Of a stretch of DNA of 64,000 bases, positions 22,971 through 31,972 are shown in pieces. Position numbers and translations under genes: made by a program. The DNA is taken from positions 1 to 64,000 of the forward strand of contig JALNQF010000004.1 in assembly GCA_028456385.1 (NCBI GenBank), given 5' to 3'. The first letter of the stretch is position 1. The number at the start of each line of letters is the position of its first letter. The DNA comes from Ophiosphaerella korrae. Taxonomy: Eukaryota; Ascomycota; Dothideomycetes; Pleosporales; Phaeosphaeriaceae. The notes under the pieces are model-generated. The model was given only the letters and a program-made list of their open reading frames with translations, ran no database searches and was not told the origin of the DNA.

Positions 22971-24170
22971 TCTCGACGCAGATATTCATATCGGAGAGTA
23001 TTCGTTTCGTTGAAACAACTTTGATTGACATGAGAAAAGTGCAAATCAAGAACTTGATCGCAAGCGACTGACTCTTGCATTACAATACGTTGCCTCGATG
23101 TTCGCTTGGAAATTTCCATCTTCACGCCTTTATGAGTGGACTGCGTAACACCATTCTCACATCACTTTCTGCCATAAAAATGCTGGGGTCAAACACGTTC
23201 GCCCACCGAGTGTTGTGACACGCGGACCGAAAACCTGATGGCAGTCGCCCAGAGTACCCCGACTAATGGTAAAAAGTAACCTTGAGGGCAGGGCATATGT
23301 GATTGTGTCCAGACCGTCTGGCTGACTGTAAGATGCCGCGTTTATCTTACGATTTTGTGGAATTGCTTGGTCTAGTGCGTAGGGTCGGGACACAACAACA
23401 CGAGGATTTCCATATGAAATAGAGGCTGTAACAGTATTATTGACAAAACTGGAGTACGAGAAGAAGTTCAAGGTAGGCGCACTAAGATGGCACGAAGGCG
23501 GCACGCAGCGGTCACTGAGTCATCTACACGGGGTCTTGACGTCCTTTAGCCTTCATGTCAGTACAAATTTCTGCACACTCACACAAGACACCAAGTAAAA
23601 ATTAGCCGTTTAAATTCAATATTGAGACTCATCCGTTTGCTTTTTTATACGGGGATGAAACAGCCTTGATGTCTAACTCCGCAGATCCTACATCTTGTTT
23701 ACAATTCCAACCCTATACACAGCCGTCACCAAACATGAAAAGAGGCTTATCAACAACCCTACACTGCAATAGTTCATGCATGTAGTCATCCAGCCAGTTC
23801 ACCGTACCGGGATAATTAAGGGAAAGAAACCAGTTCATCGTTGAAGCTCACACGACAAGTTAATTGCTCGTGTCGGGAGAGCAGGGAATCGAAACATAGG
23901 AAAAGTACATTTGAGCCAAAAAAAAAAAAAAAAAAAAAAAAGCAAAGGAAACTGGTATGTCGAGCTGACGAGTATGTGGCAGAGCCCAAGTCATGCACCG
24001 GGCAGATAACGAAAATGGGGGTCAGGGGAATAGTAGGAAAATTATCAAACAGGGGGAACGTAAGTGCTGGAAACGCGGAAAAGGTATATGCAAAATCCAG
24101 CCGCAAACCCAGGACGCCGTCGCCAATGTGCAAAATGGCGGATCGTGGACACATGTACAGAATATCGGGT
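22971..24170. other. Intergenic, no gene seen
   Basis: About 1.2 kb with no convincing coding frame. A minus-strand frame at 23157-23504 has no domain and no conserved look. Most of the right part is the 3' flank of the Sel1-repeat gene. Confidence 0.5.
23918..23941. repeat. 24-base poly(A) run
   Basis: Twenty-four consecutive A residues on the plus strand, some 230 bp beyond the stop codon of the leftward Sel1-repeat gene. On that gene's strand it is a T-run. It could be a slippage-prone homopolymer or an old retroposed poly(A) tail; no target-site duplication is evident. Confidence 0.95.
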
Positions 24171-26360
24171 TTATGTCGATGATGCGGTGTGGCTCTTCTT
24201 ACGACCGAAGATGGTTCGGGTACGGCTCTTGTCGCGAGACTTCTTTTCGGAGTGGTCCTTCTTGACCGATCGTCCAGAACGGACAGACCGAGAGTCGGAA
24301 ATAGAGGGTCCATCGTCCATGTACTTGTCTTTGTAGATCCAGCTGTTGCCCACCATGCTGACGCCTTTGGCTTCTGCTGCGCGGTAGAGCTTAGCTGCTT
24401 TCTTCATGTCCTTCTTGCAACCAACGGCTTCGGCATAGCAGTAGCCAGCCTCTACCAAGGCATCCGCATCACCCCAGCTACCGGCGATCTCGTAACAGCG
24501 TAGTGCAAGAGGCTTGTCTGGTGCTGCGCCCCAGCCGTTCATGTAGCACTTTCCAAGTTCATAGATGGCTACAGCGTACTGGGCTCTATGCTGCTTCTTC
24601 TTAAATTGATCGGTCGGTTGCCCGGACTTTGGCTCCTCATCCTCAGCCAATTCAAGCTGGCCAGAGTCTACGGCACGACGGAGCCATTGCAGGGCTTCTG
24701 CCTTGTTTTCACGCATACCCCAGCCATGTCGACAGGCTAGACCATACCAGAACATGGCCTCTGGAAGACCGGATCGGGCAGCTAGGCGAAGGTGGTAAGT
24801 AGATTTGAGTAGCTCACCAGCCTCGTGAAGCTCAAGACCAATGTCACAATGTTCTTGAGCAGTCGTTTCTTGGGTCCCAGCAGTCCGGGCACGGATCGTA
24901 CTGTTGCTGGACGTCAGCGATGGTGCTCCACGTTCAGTGGACGCATCGCGCGTAGCAGCCAGACCTTGCCGTATCCGTGCTGATTCAAAGGAGCGGGGTG
25001 GCGACTCTGGGGATGGTGGCCGTGCTTGACCTTGAGAGGGCTGATCCCATGTTATTTGGCTCTTGAAGAAATCTTCAATGCCCACAGATCGTCGATCAAC
25101 GGCCCTGCCTCGCGGGAGGCTGAATTTGGAGTAGGTGTATGACGTTGCAGCATTGCCAGTAAAATCACCAGATCGGCGGAAGTCCTCGCTGGCCATGCTA
25201 ACGGGTGTATGTACAGTTTCATTTGCATAACTTGTGTTTGGGAAGTCGTTGGAGTTTTGGCGGCTGGGCGGCGTATCAAAGGATGGCCTCATATAGACAC
25301 TTTCCTCGGAGTATTGCCGTGATGGCCCATCTGTAGAAGGCCTGACATCGACAGAAGGCCTTGCGCTCTGCCTACTCATTGGCCGTGAGAAGTTATAAGA
25401 GGGGCGCGGCAAGGGGCCGGTAGCAGAGTATTCAGAAGAAAATGAAGGCGAGCGAGGAATGGCCGGGCCAGCGGCCGGCGTAAAGGGAGATTGGGTGCGC
25501 GACAGACTGGAGCTGGGGGATAGGTTGCGGTTCTGTTGAATGGAGTCGTAGGAGCCGCTCAGTGACATGTCCTCGATGTCAGACCCGCCGTCTCCAGGAA
25601 CAGACCGGGTGCTTGGCGACATCCTTGGGGAGCGATGAGAGTTAAGCGAACTAGAAGAGCGCGGTGGCAGTAGATTACTTCGTGGTTGCGACCTCGACTG
25701 GGATCCGGTCGAGGTCTTTCTTTGTGGGCTTAGGTACAGGTGAGAAGTCGGGGCGGGAACGCTAGGGGTGACAGGCGTGGCTTCACGCAGTCCAATGCGA
25801 GGTTCCTGCGCCTCGGGAGATTGCGCCCTGGAGATATCAAAGTAGCCCTTTGGAGGACTAACCGGGCTGCTCTCTTCAATGGGAGCCATGGGGTTTCGTG
25901 CAGGCATGGGCTGGCCGTGCTGCGACTCGTCGCCGCCAAACTGGGGATAGAAGGACTTGTGCTTATCGGGCACCTGGTGTCGAGGCGACGGCTCTGCATG
26001 GTGAGGCATGGTGGGGCCGACTTCCTCACTGGGGGAGTTGACACCGGAGGACATGGCAGAGAAATAGCCAGCGCGGTTGCCGAACTCATTCTGAATAGTC
26101 AGCGGCGCTAATCGACTGAGGCGACGTCCGGTTTTGTCGGCCTGTTCAAACCTCTTTGCGAGCAGTCGTCCTTGCAGGGCCAGGGCATCGAGAGGAGAAA
26201 GCGCAGGCGGGACTTCGCCGGCGCGTGGGCTGGGCAGGTCGGCGAGCGACAAGTTGCTCATGCTGGCGCTGGCCATGTTGGTCGGGTCGTGATGGCGGGG
26301 AGGATCAAAGGACTGTGAACGGGAGTCCATGGCCGGCGGGCGGTTTGGGTTGTTTGCCAT
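24171..26360 (-). CDS. Sel1-repeat protein, Nif1/Dsf2-like cell-cycle or morphogenesis regulator
   Basis: A single-exon frame of 729 residues from ATG 26360. The first 480 residues are disordered, rich in Ser, Pro and Arg, with many SP and RSxS sites (RSPSFSSE, RMSPSTRS) suited to kinases and 14-3-3 proteins. From about 505 to 690 there are Sel1-like TPR repeats (LPEAMFWYGLACRHGWGM, AIYELGKCYMNGWGAAPDK, DALVEAGYCYAEAVGCKKD), ending in a basic tail (KKDHSEKKSRDKSRTR). This layout matches the fission-yeast mitotic inhibitor Nif1 and budding-yeast Dsf2, a branch of the Sel1 family distinct from the chitin synthase activator Skt5. The precise role is inferred from family. Confidence 0.85.
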   Translation of the reverse strand: MANNPNRPPAMDSRSQSFDPPRHHDPTNMASASMSNLSLADLPSPRAGEVPPALSPLDALALQGRLLAKRFEQADKTGRRLSRLAPLTIQNEFGNRAGYFSAMSSGVNSPSEEVGPTMPHHAEPSPRHQVPDKHKSFYPQFGGDESQHGQPMPARNPMAPIEESSPVSPPKGYFDISRAQSPEAQEPRIGLREATPVTPSVPAPTSHLYLSPQRKTSTGSQSRSQPRSNLLPPRSSSSLNSHRSPRMSPSTRSVPGDGGSDIEDMSLSGSYDSIQQNRNLSPSSSLSRTQSPFTPAAGPAIPRSPSFSSEYSATGPLPRPSYNFSRPMSRQSARPSVDVRPSTDGPSRQYSEESVYMRPSFDTPPSRQNSNDFPNTSYANETVHTPVSMASEDFRRSGDFTGNAATSYTYSKFSLPRGRAVDRRSVGIEDFFKSQITWDQPSQGQARPPSPESPPRSFESARIRQGLAATRDASTERGAPSLTSSNSTIRARTAGTQETTAQEHCDIGLELHEAGELLKSTYHLRLAARSGLPEAMFWYGLACRHGWGMRENKAEALQWLRRAVDSGQLELAEDEEPKSGQPTDQFKKKQHRAQYAVAIYELGKCYMNGWGAAPDKPLALRCYEIAGSWGDADALVEAGYCYAEAVGCKKDMKKAAKLYRAAEAKGVSMVGNSWIYKDKYMDDGPSISDSRSVRSGRSVKKDHSEKKSRDKSRTRTIFGRKKSHTASST

Positions 26361-26525
26361 GGCGAAGGCAAAACGAGTGACGCAGTCAGCAAGGATGTCT
26401 CATGGAAGCAGCAGTGGTCGGGCAATGGCGCTGATCCGTCATGCGAGCAGTGAAACGCAGTTGCAAGGCAAAAGGCGGGAGTAATGCAGGCTGCAGACAC
26501 TTGTAAGGCGGGGCGAAGGCGAGGT

Positions 26526-26580
26526 GCGCTGGTGCGCTGGTGCGCTGGTGCGCTGGTGCGTTGGTGCGTTGGTGCGCCGG
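26526..26580. repeat. 8-bp minisatellite GCGCTGGT
   Basis: Four perfect copies of GCGCTGGT, two of GCGTTGGT and a partial last copy GCGCCGG in tandem, upstream of the Sel1-repeat gene start. Confidence 0.95.
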
Positions 26581-27433
26581 ATGTGGCACGACGGGGCTGT
26601 GTGTTTGGCGTAGTTGTGGTGTAGTTGTGGTGGGTGGTGAGGTCGCAGATCTCAGGACAAGGGGCGGGAGCAACAGCGAAGGAGCGGATACGGCAGCGGG
26701 CGCCGAGGAGCGAGGAGCAGAGAGGTGAGGCTGGAGGGGAGAGCAAGCCAGGCAGGCAGGCAGACAGGCGAGCAGCGCAGAGCACACACAGGCTGGGAGA
26801 CAGCAGGCGTCGTGATGTTCTACTGCGGGCGAGTCGTGCGCAATCGCCAACCGACAGCGACCTCCTGAAGACCGACAGGGACATCAAACCCAGGGCGTCG
26901 GGGGGTCCCTTGCTAAGTCAAGATTCAGCGAATTGGGCTGGCCGGCCCTGCATCGAGGCCGTTGTGGCCAAAGCGGGCACCCCAAGCCACATGCAAATTC
27001 TGTGCGGCCTGCATGCATGCGACGCCGCGAGTGGTTGGGTGCGCAGATGGGAATTATTTTCAGCTATGGCTACCTAGGTTGCTGGGTGCGGCATGCAGCG
27101 TCAGCTATGCCTGGCCAGCCATGTGTCCGGTGGCTACTGTTGCTAAGTTGGTGCGCGCTGGACAAAGAATAGCCAACGAGGCCACTATTAGTGTCATGTG
27201 ACCTCCCCCCCCCCCGGGCTCGGGCGGCTTCTGGTTTGAGCCACGGCCGCCGACTAGCGGCGTTAGTGGCACCTTCTGCGCGTCACCTCTCATTTGGCAG
27301 GCGCTTCTGTGGAGCAATTGCTGCTCATCAAACCCGTCGCGAACCACAGTTCTCGCCCTCAACCCCATCGCCACTCTGCAAATCTTCGCCCTGTGTGACT
27401 GGAGCATGGCGGCCGCCTACTCTCCACGCCAAT

Positions 27434-27503
27434 GTCCACAGTCCACAGTCCACAGTCCACAGTCCACAGTCCACGGTCTACACAGTCTACACAGTCCACA
27501 CAG
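27434..27503. repeat. 7-bp minisatellite GTCCACA with 9-bp variants
   Basis: Five copies of GTCCACA, one GTCCACG, then two GTCTACACA and one GTCCACACA in tandem. The change from 7 to 9 bp at the right end shows unit-length drift. Confidence 0.95.
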
Positions 27504-27726
27504 GTAGTGCAGCCCATCCTCACCCAAGCCCGACACCCCTATTGCCAAGTACCCGCACTCTTACCTAACCGTGCCTAATCTTCCAATTTCTAAAAACTGG
27601 GCGGCAATGTATCCTACAATAGTCACATGCACCTTCGTGTGATGCCTGCCGCCTTGGGCCCAATATCCATGCCGGGCTGCCCCTGCCCTGCTCTCCTCAT
27701 GCCAACGACCTGTTTGCAGAACCTGC

Positions 27727-29150
27727 TCACCCACTCGCCTCCACCCTCTCCCACGACTGTACGCTGTCCTCGAGCTTTGGTGCCACATAGTTGTCCAGAG
27801 GAACACGGCGCAATCCCATCATCCACCCCACCAGCCCTTCTGGCAACCAATTCCCCACAACGCCGTAGGTAACACTGCCTCGCCCCACGCGCCACACCGA
27901 ACGAGGCCGTTTCTGCGCCAGCGCGTCAAACACAGCGTTGTGCAGCTCCCTCAGCGAGCCTCCCGTCCCTCGGCTGTACGCAGCCCGCGTTTGACTCTCA
28001 AAGTTGCGAGCATACAGCGCCCGTGTCGTGGCAGGCCACGTGTGTGGACTACCAGCCGCTCTTGTTTGCACATGGTGTTTCGGACCTACGTGAGAGTAAT
28101 CAAGGGTTCCTAGGTGAAACTGTAGAACATCGATCCCGAGCGTCCCAAGTTCTGCCCGCAAGGACGCCAGGAAACCTTCAAGTGCTTTCACAATCGTTGT
28201 TTCCACACTGTGAAACGGTGGCCGTAGTGATGCGACGATGCTGGGTGTGAGCATAAGGATTCGCGCTTTGAACTCGCAGACAGTCGGCAACAGTACCTGA
28301 GTCACTGCTATTGTGTTAAGCACCTTGGCGTTGAGTGCATCAGACCACAGTTCTGGAGAGACCGTCTCAACGGGCCCAGTAGGAAATATCAGGTCTGGGA
28401 CCAGTACCACACCCTTCAAACTCAACTTGTGCGGGCTAGCCCCAGCAAAGGCGACATGGGGCCTCGCCAAAGTGTCGTTGAAGCGCTCAATGGCTTCTTG
28501 TGTGCCGAAAGTGTCTACTACATCAAGATGCAGCGGTCGTACGTCTGCGCGTGACTCGCCTATGACTTGTTGTTCTTCGTCCATGTTTGAGCATACAATA
28601 TACACAATGAAGCCACGCCTCTCAAGGTCGAGAGATAGTGACCGCGTTATGGGTGAGTTAGGAGAGCCAGCAATTACTAGAATACCTAGTCAGCGAGGAA
28701 CCAATATTGTATCTATAGTGCTTACCAACAACCTCGCTCCTCGCTCCATTACTGGCTCGTTGTGCTCTTCGCTTGCGATTGTACTTCCGTTTCTCCATCC
28801 ATAATAACAGCCCTCCTGTTCCAGCGAACGCGACGATAGCTGCAGTGAGCGCACGATTTCTGGATATCCAGTCTTGAACTTGGTGTAGGTATGCGACGTT
28901 AGTGACGTGATGTGGGGGCGGGGGCGGAGGAAGTGGTCGAGCATGCACAGGAAGCCACCCCTCTGGAACATGTCTCTTCACATAGCCTGCAACAGAGGCA
29001 AAATGTCTATCGCTCGCATCCCAGATGGACCCTGTGAAGTCGCGAATGTCGTTGGAGTACTCGGTGAGCTATCACGGTCAATCCTAGGGAAGCAGGGCGA
29101 CTGGCATTTTTACTCACCACATTCAGGATGTGTTGATCATCATTTGACAT
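27727..29150 (-). CDS. DUF1776 family short-chain-dehydrogenase-like membrane protein
   Basis: Exons 29150-29118, 29068-28726 and 28676-27727, with GTGAGT and GTAAGC donors, give about 441 residues in one frame starting MSNDDQHILNV. A Pro-rich stretch (RPLPPPPPPHH) is followed by one membrane segment at about 84-102 (ALTAAIVAFAGTGGLLLWM) and a basic patch. The C-terminal part resembles a Rossmann SDR fold: VIAGSPNSPITRSLSLDLE in place of the usual TGxxxGIG, VYIVCSN, a DVVD near residue 180, LKGVVLVPD and later VETTIVKALEGFLASLR. This is the fungal DUF1776 family (PF08643), related to yeast Tda5. The classic SDR Tyr-Lys pair is not obvious, so enzyme activity is doubtful. Confidence 0.88.
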
Positions 29151-29703
29151 GGCTGCTAGTAGGCGCGATGCAGGGGTTGAATTTCAAGATGCGTCACCTC
29201 GTGCCCGGGTGAGGACGATGCGTGGTTGAAGATAGGCGCAAAAACGTCTAGCACGCACGAGGTCACATGTTGTCAAGTTGTCAAGTCGAGCGCCACCATC
29301 TTCAGGCCAGCCACCATCCTACTCGCCCCACCGAGCAACTGTCCGCTTGCTGACCCTGCATGTCGAGCGCATTCACCTCGTTTACACAGCAGCAACTTGC
29401 TGCGGATAAAAGCAATGCTATAACGTGAGAAAGTGTTATCACAGCGACTTGCTTCTTCACCTACCAGCTCCGAGCGACGCGTGAATAGCTTACGTGGCTG
29501 TCCTCGCCTGTTGCCCCTCTGCTTGAGTAATCGCTTGCTGCTCTATTTCCAGTACCTTCTCTACTTTCGGCTTGTTGTACTTGTCGTCTCAATCAAGTTT
29601 CTTTATAGCGTTCTCTTGACTTCACACCCAAGACCGAAGCCACCCCGAACGTACCAGATTCAGCAACCTCCCCATCCTGAGCCTAATTAGTACCACGGCC
29701 ATC
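29151..29703. promoter_or_regulatory. Shared divergent promoter, DUF1776 / WSS1
   Basis: The 553 bp lie between two start codons pointing away from each other, so both promoters must fit here. The right half is pyrimidine-rich on the plus strand. No TATA box is clear; no ORF is supported. Confidence 0.6.
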
Positions 29704-31203
29704 ATGAGGGAAATCGATGCGCACTTTGACGCTTATGAGCATCTCAAGCACTTGCCGAGAGAGGCGGAAGCCCTGCACATGATTCGCAAGGTTGCTTCTA
29801 TGGTCAAGCCTATGATGCGAAAACGCGGCTGGAAGGTTGGAACGCTGGCCGAATTCTTACCAGACGAGCCGCAGCTGCTGGGTAGGCGTACTTGGGTATT
29901 CCTCGGACCTTGTTGCTAAGCAGCTGTAGGACTCAACATCAACCGCACAGAGAGAATTTTGATCAGGCTGCGATATCACTATGACTCCAGGCAATTCCTA
30001 TCCATGGAGCAGGTCACGGACACATTATTGCATGAACTCTCACACATCGTATTTGGGCCCCATAATGCCGACTTCAATAACCTTTGGAACGAACTACGGG
30101 ACGAGCACCAATCCTTACTCTTGAAAGGATACTCTGGTGAGGGGTTCTTATCGCAAGGCCAGAAGCTCGGTGGGAAGAGAATGCCTCTGGATGAGATGCG
30201 CCGACAGGCTAGGAAAGCAGCAGAGAAGCGGAAAGCAACGACCAGTACAAATGCTGGTGGCCACCGCTTAGGTGGTTCCTCTGCCGTTAGAGGAATTGAT
30301 ATGCGCAAGGTTATCGCAGATGCCGCATTGAGGAGAAATAGTATCACCGAAGGATGCGCGAGCAACAGCGCCGAGGCAGGGAGGTTGGTCCACCAACAAG
30401 AGCAAGGCGGCTTCAGGACAAAGGCGGAGCAGGATGACGCAAATGACCAAGCAATTGCACGAGCTTTACAAGATCTCATGTATGAGGAGGAGATGCAAAG
30501 ACTGGGGGCGCCATCAGCGCTGGGCGGGTTGACTTGGGATCGCGAGAATGGCCTTTCGTTCAACAGCAACCCACCCTCACGCACATCGTCACCAGTGCCG
30601 AATCGCTCACCCGGGCTCGAGTGGTCGAAAGAGGGAGGCCTATCTTTCGAATCGTCAAATACTCCACCGCATCCAACACGGCAAACATCGCTACCCATAG
30701 TAAATGCACAAGGCCGTCCACTATCCCGTCTAGTCACCGAATCGCAACCCAAACCATCTTCATCACGCCCGGTTTCGACGGCACGAACGTCCCCCTGGGG
30801 TCCTTCACGCCTAATCAGCCAAGAAGAACAGCAACTACGAGACAAACAACCCCCAGCCGTCCCACCCCCCACATCACCCCAGGCTCTGACCGTTCCCACG
30901 GATCCCAGCAAATGGGCTTGTCCACAATGCACACTCCACAACCCCCTCGATTTCCTCGCTTGTGAGGCTTGCGGCCTCGAACAACCACCACAACCTATAC
31001 CGCAGCACAAGCGCTTCGGGTCCTCAAATGCGGCGCCTAGCTTACCTGCTCCGCCGCCACAGTCTGGGCTCAGGGGCTCGGGCGCGACACCGTTCGAGCC
31101 GGCTCATGGGCGGATAGGGTGGAATTGCCTAGAGTGTGGAACTTTTATGGAAAATCAATGGTGGACCTGTTCGCTCTGTGGCACTATGAAGCTGGATTCG
31201 TGA
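29704..31203 (+). CDS. WSS1: WLM-domain metalloprotease, DNA-protein crosslink repair
   Basis: Two exons, 29704-29881 and 29930-31203 (donor GTAGGC), encode about 483 residues. The WLM peptidase domain fills the first 150 residues and carries the zinc motif HELSHIVFGPH with H94, E95, H98 and H104. A long Ser/Pro linker follows, then two RanBP2-type zinc fingers: WACPQCTLHNPLDFLACEAC near 405-425 and WNCLECGTFMENQWWTCSLC near the C-terminus. Yeast Wss1 cleaves proteins crosslinked to DNA and works with SUMO and Cdc48; the related human enzyme is SPRTN. All catalytic residues are present. The internal layout agrees with other ascomycete Wss1 proteins. SUMO or Cdc48 motifs in the linker were not identified by eye. 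Confidence 0.93.
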
Positions 31204-31972
31204 AGGGAAAGTGGGGTTGCAGAGGAATACGACGCGGCAAGGGGCATGAGATTACGGCAGGTATATTTGTTTGTAGGGCGAGGTTTTAGATAGTCTAGAA
31301 GGTCTCTCGGAATGCAAATGAGCCTTGTAGTAACGAGCAGCTATAGTGGTGAGATTGCTAGTCTTTGCTAAACCTTACTATCTGTCTCTGCTTATACACT
31401 GTTTATCCCCCACTGGCACTATCAATGACAGATTTGCATCACTTTCTTCTAGCTTGTGCTCAGACCATCGAAGCGGTGACAAGGTCCCATGCATGTGTTC
31501 CAATTGTTTGTGAGTACTGCCTACGTGTGCTAAAGTCAAACGATAACTCTAACTTGCCTAAAAGGTGTGCTTCTAGGGTTTGAGCGTTCTCAGTCTGCAG
31601 CTGCCAGAAGTGGAGCTGCACCCTGCAACGTGAAGTATATTTGCAGTGAATGAAGGCTGCAACCAAGATTTGCCGACTTATACCGGGGCATCTTTACATT
31701 TCCTTATACATTCCGGAAGCCGCCAACTTTACCTTGGCTTGCTTTACTCTCAATATAGTGTGCTATCTTCTTCTAGCGCCGTAGATTTTCTTGCGTCTAT
31801 TTATGCCGCCTACTTCTACCGTTGCTCCATCAACACCGTCGGTCCTTGTGACAATCAATCGTCTTTCCCCTCGCCTCCAATTCAGTTTCAACTCTGGCAG
31901 CAGCACTAAACACCTATTTGGCCATCCTCCGCTGCTGGATTGCTCTTTGAAGCCTTTAGCGCAGCTGTCGAG
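31204..31972. other. Intergenic, no gene seen
   Basis: 3' flank of WSS1 and promoter of the next rightward gene. The last 200 bases are C/T-rich, a usual feature of fungal promoters. No domain-bearing frame. Confidence 0.5.

Larger units (their letters stand above)
26361..27726. other. Intergenic, repeat-bearing
   Basis: Promoter side of the Sel1-repeat gene and 3' side of the DUF1776 gene. It contains two short minisatellites (26526-26580 and 27434-27503), CAGG-type repeats near 26745-26765 and a run of C at 27207-27215. No gene is supported. Confidence 0.5.

Noticed and set aside
23157..23504. 115-codon minus-strand frame
   Set aside because: No recognisable domain, no neighbour or splice support; could be chance.
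29979..31010. 343-codon minus-strand frame
   Set aside because: It lies antisense inside WSS1, whose zinc-binding and zinc-finger motifs prove the plus strand.
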